In this document: positions 1 through 5,562 of the stretch, piece after piece
Position numbering within the stretch: the stretch's first letter is position 1
Layout of the letters: each line of letters begins with the position of its first letter
Origin: an uncultured Capnocytophaga sp.
Lineage (GTDB): Bacteria > Bacteroidota > Bacteroidia > Flavobacteriales > Flavobacteriaceae
Direction: 5' to 3'
Length of the DNA: 5,562 nt
Assembly (NCBI GenBank): GCA_915070235.1
Contig: CAJZFM010000156.1
Coordinates: 1-5,562 of the forward strand
Program-made: the position numbers and the translations under genes
Notes under the pieces: generated by a model
Databases searched by the model: none
Told to the model about the DNA's origin: nothing
Seen by the model: only the letters and a program-made list of their open reading frames with translations

Positions 1-51
1 CGTGTAGATGGCAAACCTTTCGTTATTACAATGAACTTTACAAAAAATTAA
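1..51 (+). CDS. C-terminal end of an unidentified protein (5' truncated)
   Basis: Frame 1 is open from the first base and reads 16 codons (RVDGKPFVITMNFTKN) to a TAA stop at 49-51. The stop lies 10 bases before the next ATG, with no terminator or promoter between, so the gene is probably cotranscribed with the OmpA lipoprotein downstream. The fragment is too short to identify. The strand-like, alternating ending would fit a small beta-barrel protein, and lipocalin-like lipoproteins are, as I recall, often found just upstream of OmpA/glycine-zipper genes in flavobacteria. That identity is inference only. The existence of a coding end here is likely but rests on one short open frame and tight spacing. 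Confidence 0.55.
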   Translation, partial: RVDGKPFVITMNFTKN

Positions 52-61
52 ATAATTATCT

Positions 62-757
62 ATGACAAAAGTATTCAAAAACATAACTTTATTCTTAGTA
101 GCAGGCTTACTCTTTGTAGGCTGTGAAGCTATTAATAATTCCAATAAGACACAGCGTGGAGCTGTGATCGGGGCTGCCAGTGGAGCAATCCTTGGCGCAA
201 TCCTTGGTAACAACGTAGGTAGCGGAGGCAATAGCGAACTTGGTGCTGTCATCGGGACAGCTGTAGGAGGTGCTGCTGGGGCTATCATTGGTAACCAAAT
301 GGACAGACAAGCCAAAAAAATAGAGGAAGAAATCCCTGGCGCTGAAGTAAAACGTGTAGATGATGGTATCGTGGTTACCTTTGACGAAAAAAGTGGGGTT
401 ACCTTTGCTTTCAATAAGGCCGACCTTACCGATGAGGCTAAAACCTTGCTCAACAAAATGGTAAGCGTTCTTAAAGAATATCCTGATACCAATGTAATTG
501 TAGCAGGACATACTGATAACAAAGGAAAAGCTGCCTATAACATGGGGCTTTCCGAAAGACGTGCTAAAGCAGTTACTAACTTCTTTACTTCTAACGGACT
601 CAATGCTTCTCGCTTTACCACTAAGTGGTTCGGTGCAACCCAACCTGCTTATGACAACGCTACCGAAGAAGGACGTGCTAAAAACCGTCGTGTAAATATT
701 GCTATCGTTCCTAATGAAAAGATGAAGGAAGATGCAAAAAAACAAGCTCAACAGTAA
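62..757 (+). CDS. OmpA-family peptidoglycan-binding lipoprotein with glycine zipper
   Basis: This 231-residue envelope protein probably tethers the outer membrane to peptidoglycan, as YiaD/Pal-type lipoproteins do. Residues 1-20 are a lipoprotein signal peptide (LLFVGC) with the lipidated cysteine at 21. The -3 position is Phe, slightly off the usual lipobox. Residues 33-50 and 61-78 are two glycine-zipper segments with Gly at every fourth position. An OmpA C-terminal domain covers about 103-215. It keeps the two residues that bind diaminopimelate in this family: Asp152 in GHTDN, and Arg167 in NMGLSERRA, 15 residues later as in E. coli OmpA. The closing GRAKNRR motif is at 204-210. The tail (216-231) is Lys/Gln-rich and charged. 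The start is fixed by the signal peptide. No Shine-Dalgarno sequence is visible; the leader is AT-rich. The gene follows another coding end by 10 bases and is closed by the terminator at 795-824. Confidence 0.93.
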   Translation: MTKVFKNITLFLVAGLLFVGCEAINNSNKTQRGAVIGAASGAILGAILGNNVGSGGNSELGAVIGTAVGGAAGAIIGNQMDRQAKKIEEEIPGAEVKRVDDGIVVTFDEKSGVTFAFNKADLTDEAKTLLNKMVSVLKEYPDTNVIVAGHTDNKGKAAYNMGLSERRAKAVTNFFTSNGLNASRFTTKWFGATQPAYDNATEEGRAKNRRVNIAIVPNEKMKEDAKKQAQQ

Positions 758-794
758 ATTTTCATAGTTATTATTGTTTTAGTTATTCTATTTG

Positions 795-824
795 AAGAGG
801 TGCAGCAATGTACCTCTTTTTTTT
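795..824 (+). terminator. Rho-independent terminator after the OmpA lipoprotein gene
   Basis: The arms AAGAGGT (795-801) and ACCTCTT (812-818) are perfect complements enclosing a 10-base loop. The hairpin runs into eight consecutive T (817-824). It lies 37 bases after the lipoprotein stop and upstream of the purC promoter, so it separates the two transcription units. Confidence 0.85.
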
Positions 825-857
825 GCCCTTAAGCGATTATTTATTAATTTTTATTCG

Positions 858-865
858 TATATTTG
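858..865 (+). promoter_or_regulatory. Bacteroidota -7 promoter element for purCD
   Basis: TATATTTG matches the TAnnTTTG -7 consensus of the Bacteroidota primary sigma factor exactly. It lies 17 bases before the purC ATG, which implies a very short 5' leader of roughly 10-15 bases, with no room for a riboswitch. No clear TTG -33 element is found at the expected spacing; the nearest upstream TTG (823-825) is too far away. The placement between a terminator and a start codon supports the call. Confidence 0.6.
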
Positions 866-882
866 CGCAAAAATACAAGCAT

Positions 883-1836
883 ATGAACAGTATTACCTCA
901 ACTGATTTTACTTTTGAAAATCAAAAAGCTGTTTACAAAGGAAAGGTACGCGATGTATATACTATAGGAGACGACCTTCTGGTGATGGTGGCTACCGATA
1001 GGCTTTCCGCTTTTGATGTGATTCTGCCTAAGGGTATCCCCTACAAAGGACAGATCCTCAACCAGATAGCCAGTGAGAACTTGGAACTAACAAGGGATAT
1101 TGTTCCCAATTGGCTGCTGGCAACCCCTGACCCCAATGTATCGGTAGGTCTCTGCTGCGAACCCCTAAAAGTGGAAATGGTCATTCGCGGTTACTTGGCT
1201 GGACATGCTGCCCGTGAGTATAAGGCTGGCAAACGCAGCCTCTGTGGCGTGGCTTTACCCGAAGGCTTAGTGGAGAATGCGCCCCTACCCTCCCCTATCA
1301 TCACTCCTTCTACCAAGGCAGACAATGGCACTCACGACGAGGATATCTCCCGTGAGGACATTCTCAAAAGAGGAATCGTTTCGGCCCAGGACTATGAGCT
1401 TATGGAGCGCTATACGTACGCCCTCTTTAAGCGTGGTAGTGAACTCTCTCGCAAGAGAGGACTTATTTTGGTAGATACCAAGTATGAATTTGGCAAGACC
1501 AAAGACGGAACTGTGGTACTTATTGACGAGGTACACACCCCTGACTCCTCCCGCTATTTCTATGCCGAGGGATATGAAGAGCGCCAAAGAAAAGGCGAAC
1601 CTCAAAGACAGCTCTCCAAGGAGTTCGTTCGCCAATGGCTTATAGAAAATGGCTTCCAAGGTCGTGCAGGCGAGCAAGTGCCTGAAATGACCAATGCCCA
1701 CGTAAAGGCTATCTCCGAACGCTATATAGAACTCTATGAGCACCTCTTAGGAAAGAGATTTGTTCCGTCCGATACCACGGATATACAAGAGCGCATCTAT
1801 AAGAATGTAAGCGAGTATTTGCATAGCTTACTATAA
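883..1836 (+). CDS. purC: Phosphoribosylaminoimidazole-succinocarboxamide synthase (SAICAR synthetase)
   Basis: This cytosolic enzyme joins CAIR and L-aspartate using ATP to give SAICAR in de novo IMP synthesis. The protein is 317 residues, belonging to the long class (yeast Ade1-like) rather than the roughly 240-residue E. coli form. Visible family motifs are the nucleotide-binding GKVRDVY (20-26), SAICAR signature 1 region [11 protein letters not shown] (97-107), the long-class [14 protein letters not shown] segment (about 143-156), signature 2 LVDTKYEFG (196-204), and [12 protein letters not shown] (215-226). I chose the ATG at 883. An in-frame ATG at 808 would add 25 residues, but it lies in the loop of the preceding terminator and upstream of the promoter, and the added residues are unlike the family. 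purD follows after 26 bases in the same orientation, so the two form an operon. No frameshift or missing motif is seen. Confidence 0.97.
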   Translation: MNSITSTDFTFENQKAVYKGKVRDVYTIGDDLLVMVATDRLSAFDVILPKGIPYKGQILNQIASENLELTRDIVPNWLLATPDPNVSVGLCCEPLKVEMVIRGYLAGHAAREYKAGKRSLCGVALPEGLVENAPLPSPIITPSTKADNGTHDEDISREDILKRGIVSAQDYELMERYTYALFKRGSELSRKRGLILVDTKYEFGKTKDGTVVLIDEVHTPDSSRYFYAEGYEERQRKGEPQRQLSKEFVRQWLIENGFQGRAGEQVPEMTNAHVKAISERYIELYEHLLGKRFVPSDTTDIQERIYKNVSEYLHSLL

Positions 1837-1862
1837 TTTTCACTGCTAAATTTTCTTTTGAA

Positions 1863-3134
1863 ATGAATATACTTCTGTTAGGTTCTGGAGGTAGGGAGCA
1901 TGCTTTTGCCTACCTGCTCTCCCGTAGCCCCCGCTGTAAGCAACTTTATATAGCCCCAGGTAATGCAGGTACTGTCCTTGAGGGAGAGAATGTAGCTATT
2001 TCAGCTACTGATTTTCCAAAAATTAAGGACTTCTGTTTAAGCAAACAGATTTCTTTGGTCGTAGTAGGCCCTGAGGAGCCTTTGGTGCGAGGGATTGCAG
2101 ATTTCTTTGCCCAAGATACTGCACTTTCCCAAATACCCATTGTAGGCCCCTCCCAGAAGGGAGCTACCCTTGAAGGAAGTAAGGAGTTTGCCAAGGAATT
2201 CATGCAGCGCCATCATATTCCTACCGCTCGCTATGCAAGTTTTACCAAAGATACCGTGGAGGAAGGACTGCGCTTCTTAGAAGGTATGAAAGCTCCCTAT
2301 GTCCTAAAGGCAGACGGCCTTGCGGCAGGAAAGGGTGTGGTCATTCTGGAAAATCTTCAAGAAGCCCAAGCCGAACTTAAAAGAATGCTCTTGGAAGAAA
2401 AGTTTGGCGCAGCTAGCCAAAAAGTAGTCATTGAGGAGTTTCTCAAGGGAATAGAACTCAGCTGCTTTGTCCTGACCGATGGGCAGAGCTATAAGGTACT
2501 TCCTACCGCCAAGGACTACAAGCGTATAGGCGAAGGGGATACAGGACTCAATACAGGTGGTATGGGAGCGGTTTCTCCCGTGCCTTTTGCCGATGAGGCC
2601 TTCATGCAAAAAATAGAAGACCGTATCATAAAACCTACTATAGAAGGGCTTAAAAAAGAGCAAATCACCTATCGTGGCTTCGTCTTTATTGGGCTTATCA
2701 AGGTGGGAGATGATCCTTATGTGATTGAGTACAATGTACGTATGGGCGACCCTGAAACCGAAGTGGTGCTTCCACGACTACAAACCGACTTGGTTACACT
2801 CTTAGAAGCCACTGCCAAAGGAAAACTCAAAGATTGTTCGCTCTCCATAGACCCCAGAAGTGCCACCACTGTAATGCTTGTCTCTGGGGGTTATCCAGAA
2901 GACTACCAAAAGGGTAAGGTTATCTCAGGCCTTGAAGCACAGAGCAAAAGCCTTATCTTCCATGCGGGTACTTGCCTGAAAGATGGCAAGGTGCTTACCT
3001 CTGGAGGCCGTGTGTTCGCTGTTACTTCCTTAGCTGATGATTTTAAGGAAGCTCTAAAAAAATCTTACAGCCGAATTGAAAAAATATCTTTTGAAGGTAT
3101 GTATTACCGAAAGGACATCGGTATGGATTTGTAA
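1863..3134 (+). CDS. purD: Phosphoribosylamine-glycine ligase (GAR synthetase)
   Basis: This cytosolic ATP-grasp enzyme condenses 5-phosphoribosylamine with glycine and ATP to give glycinamide ribonucleotide, the second step of de novo purine synthesis. It has 423 residues, the normal family length. The N domain opens with GSGGREHA (7-14). The ATP-grasp region includes KADGLAAGKGVVI (149-161), the nucleotide-binding loop. The metal/ATP site and GARS signature follow as EYN (289-291) and RMGDPETE (293-300), with Met at the signature's second position where other groups mostly have Leu or Phe. The C domain runs from about residue 330 to the end, with MLVSGGYPEDY near its start. It lies 26 bases after purC with no terminator or convincing promoter between, so it is probably transcribed from the purC promoter. 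A strong terminator follows 31 bases after its stop. Confidence 0.97.
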   Translation: MNILLLGSGGREHAFAYLLSRSPRCKQLYIAPGNAGTVLEGENVAISATDFPKIKDFCLSKQISLVVVGPEEPLVRGIADFFAQDTALSQIPIVGPSQKGATLEGSKEFAKEFMQRHHIPTARYASFTKDTVEEGLRFLEGMKAPYVLKADGLAAGKGVVILENLQEAQAELKRMLLEEKFGAASQKVVIEEFLKGIELSCFVLTDGQSYKVLPTAKDYKRIGEGDTGLNTGGMGAVSPVPFADEAFMQKIEDRIIKPTIEGLKKEQITYRGFVFIGLIKVGDDPYVIEYNVRMGDPETEVVLPRLQTDLVTLLEATAKGKLKDCSLSIDPRSATTVMLVSGGYPEDYQKGKVISGLEAQSKSLIFHAGTCLKDGKVLTSGGRVFAVTSLADDFKEALKKSYSRIEKISFEGMYYRKDIGMDL

Positions 3135-3165
3135 TTTCTTTTTCATAATTATAATATATATGTTT

Positions 3166-3195
3166 GAGACTGCTTTCATAGAGAGCAGTCTTTTT
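3166..3195 (+). terminator. Rho-independent terminator of the purCD operon
   Basis: The arms AGACTGCT (3167-3174) and AGCAGTCT (3184-3191) are perfect complements. The stem can extend inward by a G-U and a T-A pair (3175/3183, 3176/3182), leaving a 5-base loop, CATAG. The 3' arm runs into five T (3191-3195) and then AT-rich sequence. It sits between the purD stop and the receptor promoter, so it insulates the receptor gene from purine-operon transcription. Confidence 0.88.
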
Positions 3196-3210
3196 ATTGT
3201 TTAGAATAAC

Positions 3211-3257
3211 TAAAAAATATTCTTGATTTTATTTTCGTATGTGAAAAATATTTTTTA
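3211..3257. repeat. Perfect 11-base AT-only inverted repeat upstream of the receptor gene
   Basis: TAAAAAATATT at 3211-3221 is the exact reverse complement of AATATTTTTTA at 3247-3257. The arms are separated by 25 bases. The right arm includes the TA of the -7 element at 3256-3263 and overlaps a 12-base palindrome, AAAAATATTTTT (3244-3255). The position would suit a repressor or bending-protein operator, but the arms contain only A and T in a very AT-rich spacer, so chance is a real possibility. It does not resemble a classical Fur box. Confidence 0.4.
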
Positions 3258-3263
3258 CCTTTG
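3256..3263 (+). promoter_or_regulatory. Bacteroidota -7 promoter element for the TonB-dependent receptor
   Basis: TACCTTTG is an exact TAnnTTTG match, 39 bases before the receptor ATG and downstream of the purCD terminator. A leader of about 30-35 AT-rich bases would result. No convincing TTG -33 element is present at normal spacing: the TTG at 3223-3225 is about 30 bases upstream, and only TTTTC at 3232-3236 is suitably placed. A weak -33 element could mean that transcription depends on an activator or an alternative sigma factor; that is inference. Confidence 0.6.
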
Positions 3264-3302
3264 TCTAAAATTTAAATACAAGATTAAACTAAAATTTTAG
3301 AC

Positions 3303-5562
3303 ATGAAAACTGTTATTTTTCGCATGTTATTTTTCTTTATCCCTATACTAACAATAGCCCAACAAGCTACTTTTATGGGGAAAATCACTGCCGAAGGAAA
3401 GCCTATCTTAGGTGCCGATGTAATCCTCCGCAAGGGCAGTGAGGTAAAAGGTACCAGCAGCAAGGCCTCTGGAGAATATTCGGTAAAGGTGCCTGCTGGT
3501 GAGTACAAGCTTACGATCTCTTCAGTAGGGTTTAAGACCATTAATCAATCACTTACGCTCGCTGAGGGAGAGACAATCACACAGAATTTTGCCTTGCAAA
3601 GAGACCTATTGGAGATTGACCAAGTGGTGGTTACCGCTACGCGTAACATTATTCCTCAGTACAAATCGCCCGTGGTGGTGAGCAAGGTTACAGGTCATAT
3701 CTTTGAGACTACTCAATCACTCAGCTTAGCCGAAGGGCTTAATTTTACCCCTGGATTGCGTACCGAAACGAACTGTCAGAATTGCGGTTTTAATCAGTTG
3801 CGTATCAATGGCTTGGAAGGTTCTTACTCACAAATACTAATCAATGGCCGCCCTGTATTCTCCTCCTTGGCTGGGGTCTATGGACTGGAGATGATTCCTG
3901 CCAATATGATTGACCGTGTAGAGGTAGTCAGGGGGGCTGGTTCAGTACTCTATGGGGGCAATGCCATAGGAGGTACGGTAAATATCCTTACCAAAGACCC
4001 TACACATAATACCTTTATGATAGGTAACAGCCTCTCCCTAATGAAAGATGGAAGCCCTGATAACACTTTCTTTGCCAACACCTCAGTAGTGGCTGAGGAC
4101 TTTGACAAGGGGCTAACCCTCTTCGCCTATCAGCGCAACCGCAAGCCTTACGATGCCAATGATGATGGCTATTCGGAAATCACTAAGCTGCACAACACCA
4201 CCTTCGGGGCAGATGCCTTTTGGAATCCTGCTGAAAACAGCAAAATAAAGCTCAACCTGAACAGCATCAACGAGTTCCGCCGTGGAGGAAACAAATTTGA
4301 CTTATTACCTCACGAATCGGACATTACCGAACAGCTACGCCACCGTATCATGGCAGGGGATTTGGCCTATGAGCAATTCTCCGATGACCTTGCCCATAAG
4401 TTTTCCCTATATACTTCTGCACAATATACCGATAGAGACGGATATTATGGTGGAGGCTTAGGCTATGCTGTCAATAGCAAAGATGAGTTTGATGCTCTTG
4501 GGAATGAGGACAAAGATGACTATTTCAAGGCATTGGCCAAATATGGACATACCACCGAGTTAGTCGGGGTAGCAGGAGCTCAATATGCCTACATCATTTC
4601 TCCTGAACTGAATTTTTCCTTGGGGAGCGAATATAAGTACGACAAGGTAAATGATAACTATGTAGGTCAAAACCGTACCGTAGATCAAGTGGTGCGTACC
4701 TATGGAAATTACCTACAAGTAGAATGGAACCCACTAAAGAAGCTCACCCTATTAGGGGGTAGTCGTTATGATTATGTGGATATAAAAGGTAACTACCTAT
4801 TCGGTGGGGTAAGTAAGGACTCCGACAAACAGATATCCAAGTTTGTCCCTCGCCTTACTGCTATGTATGATCTAAGTGAGACCCTCAAGCTCCGTGGCTC
4901 CTTTGCCCAAGGTTATCGTGCTCCACAGGCCTTTGATGAGGATTTACATACAGAAGTATTGGACGGAAATCCTATCTTCGTAGAATTAGACAAAAATCTT
5001 ACCAATGAAACCTCTAATAGCTATACAGCCTCACTTAACTACACCCAAAGAGAGGGAAACACTCAGGCCAACCTTATCTTGGAAGGTTTCTACACCCTTA
5101 TCAATAACCGTTTTATCAACCAAGACCTTACTGATATAGGAAATATCAAGCATAAACTAAAAACCAATGCTACCGACCAGCTCCATATCATGGGAGCAAA
5201 TGTAGAAGCAAATTTTGCTTTTGGTTCTCAATGGGTTTGGCAAACAGGACTTACTTACCAACAATCTCAATTCTCTGAAGAGCAAACCATTTGGGAGAAT
5301 GAAGATGCTTCTTCTCCGAAAAAAGTTACTTCCGATCGTGTCATGCGCTCCCCTGACCTATACGGCTACACTACCCTATCCTACAATCCTATTGCAGCAC
5401 TTAAGCTCAGCTACAATGGCGTATTTACTGGACAGATGTATGTCCCCCATGTCATTGATGCTGAATCAGGAGAGCAGATTCTTGTAAAATCACCCAACTT
5501 CTACGAGCAAAACCTAAGGGCTGCCTATACTTTCACTCTAAAAGACAAATACAAATTGGAAG
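3303..5562 (+). CDS. TonB-dependent outer-membrane receptor, substrate unknown (3' truncated by window)
   Basis: This is an outer-membrane beta-barrel importer driven by TonB/ExbBD. The frame is open from ATG 3303 to the window edge, with 753 complete codons, no stop and no frameshift. Residues 1-19 are a signal peptide (cleavage likely after TIA, before QQ). Residues 23-101 form a carboxypeptidase-regulatory-like beta-sandwich (GKITAEGKPILGADV, SGEYSVKVPAGEYKL). Residues 104-114, EIDQVVVTATR, are the TonB-box-like start of the plug. The plug runs to about 235 and ends in VEVVRGAGSVLYGGNAIGG (206-224) and TVNILTK (225-231). It carries a CxxC pair, Cys158 and Cys161 (NCQNCGF). The barrel follows, with aromatic alternating strands. 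YRAPQAFDEDLH (538-549) and NLTNETSNSY (565-574) resemble the FRAP/YRAP and NPNL/NPDL boxes of HmuR/HemR-type heme receptors, but similar motifs occur in other receptors. The usual family length suggests that only the last strands are missing. The gene has its own promoter and follows a terminator. Confidence 0.93.
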   Translation, partial: MKTVIFRMLFFFIPILTIAQQATFMGKITAEGKPILGADVILRKGSEVKGTSSKASGEYSVKVPAGEYKLTISSVGFKTINQSLTLAEGETITQNFALQRDLLEIDQVVVTATRNIIPQYKSPVVVSKVTGHIFETTQSLSLAEGLNFTPGLRTETNCQNCGFNQLRINGLEGSYSQILINGRPVFSSLAGVYGLEMIPANMIDRVEVVRGAGSVLYGGNAIGGTVNILTKDPTHNTFMIGNSLSLMKDGSPDNTFFANTSVVAEDFDKGLTLFAYQRNRKPYDANDDGYSEITKLHNTTFGADAFWNPAENSKIKLNLNSINEFRRGGNKFDLLPHESDITEQLRHRIMAGDLAYEQFSDDLAHKFSLYTSAQYTDRDGYYGGGLGYAVNSKDEFDALGNEDKDDYFKALAKYGHTTELVGVAGAQYAYIISPELNFSLGSEYKYDKVNDNYVGQNRTVDQVVRTYGNYLQVEWNPLKKLTLLGGSRYDYVDIKGNYLFGGVSKDSDKQISKFVPRLTAMYDLSETLKLRGSFAQGYRAPQAFDEDLHTEVLDGNPIFVELDKNLTNETSNSYTASLNYTQREGNTQANLILEGFYTLINNRFINQDLTDIGNIKHKLKTNATDQLHIMGANVEANFAFGSQWVWQTGLTYQQSQFSEEQTIWENEDASSPKKVTSDRVMRSPDLYGYTTLSYNPIAALKLSYNGVFTGQMYVPHVIDAESGEQILVKSPNFYEQNLRAAYTFTLKDKYKLE

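Noticed and set aside
107..751. Long open frame on the minus strand across the OmpA lipoprotein gene (214 residues)
   Set aside because: It is the antisense shadow of a gene with a clear signal peptide and OmpA domain. Its translation is Ser/Phe-rich with no recognisable domain.
808..882. In-frame ATG at 808 giving a 25-residue N-terminal extension of purC
   Set aside because: The ATG lies inside the loop of the terminator and upstream of the -7 element at 858-865. The extension reads through the T tract as hydrophobic residues that are foreign to the family. The ATG at 883 gives a normal PurC start.
3159..3166. TATGTTTG, a TAnnTTTG match just before the purCD terminator
   Set aside because: Transcription from it would run straight into the terminator at 3166-3195. 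In such AT-rich spacer a chance match is likely, though a very short RNA cannot be excluded.
3211..3302. Fur box upstream of the receptor gene
   Set aside because: The spacer has AT-rich palindromes but nothing close to the GATAAT-type repeats of classical Fur sites.
3284..3541. An 85-residue minus-strand frame over the start of the receptor gene
   Set aside because: It is antisense to the receptor signal peptide and N-terminal domain, with no independent promoter or recognisable motif.
5215..5487. A 90-residue plus-strand frame within the receptor gene
   Set aside because: It lies out of frame inside the intact receptor coding sequence, and its low-information translation shows no domain.

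Overview
The window looks like ordinary chromosome from a Bacteroidota member, most likely class Flavobacteriia. Capnocytophaga or a close relative is a guess from overall resemblance, not a tested assignment. Three things point this way. Two intergenic regions carry the TAnnTTTG -7 element used by the Bacteroidota primary sigma factor. Start codons sit behind A/T-rich leaders without a Shine-Dalgarno sequence. The TonB-dependent receptor has the N-terminal carboxypeptidase-regulatory-like domain typical of this phylum. All genes are on the + strand, and no RNA genes, insertion sequences or CRISPR repeats were seen.

Layout: (1) bases 1-51 are the last 16 codons of an unidentified gene, followed 10 bases later by an OmpA-family lipoprotein with a duplicated glycine zipper (62-757). 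The pair is closed by a rho-independent terminator (795-824). (2) A TAnnTTTG promoter at 858-865 precedes a two-gene purine operon, purC (883-1836) and purD (1863-3134), closed by a second strong terminator (3166-3195). (3) An AT-rich spacer with a perfect 11-base inverted repeat and a TAnnTTTG promoter leads into a large TonB-dependent outer-membrane receptor (from 3303), which is open at the right edge with 753 codons present.

Functionally there are three independent units: an envelope-anchoring lipoprotein, two enzymes of de novo IMP synthesis (PurD makes glycinamide ribonucleotide, PurC makes SAICAR), and an outer-membrane importer of unknown substrate. The terminators and promoters between them suggest separate transcription.

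I saw no undescribed multi-gene system. The points most worth a second look are the AT-rich inverted repeat overlapping the receptor promoter, a CxxC pair in the receptor plug, a YRAP/His loop resembling the one implicated in heme uptake by HmuR, and the regular two-copy glycine zipper in the OmpA lipoprotein.
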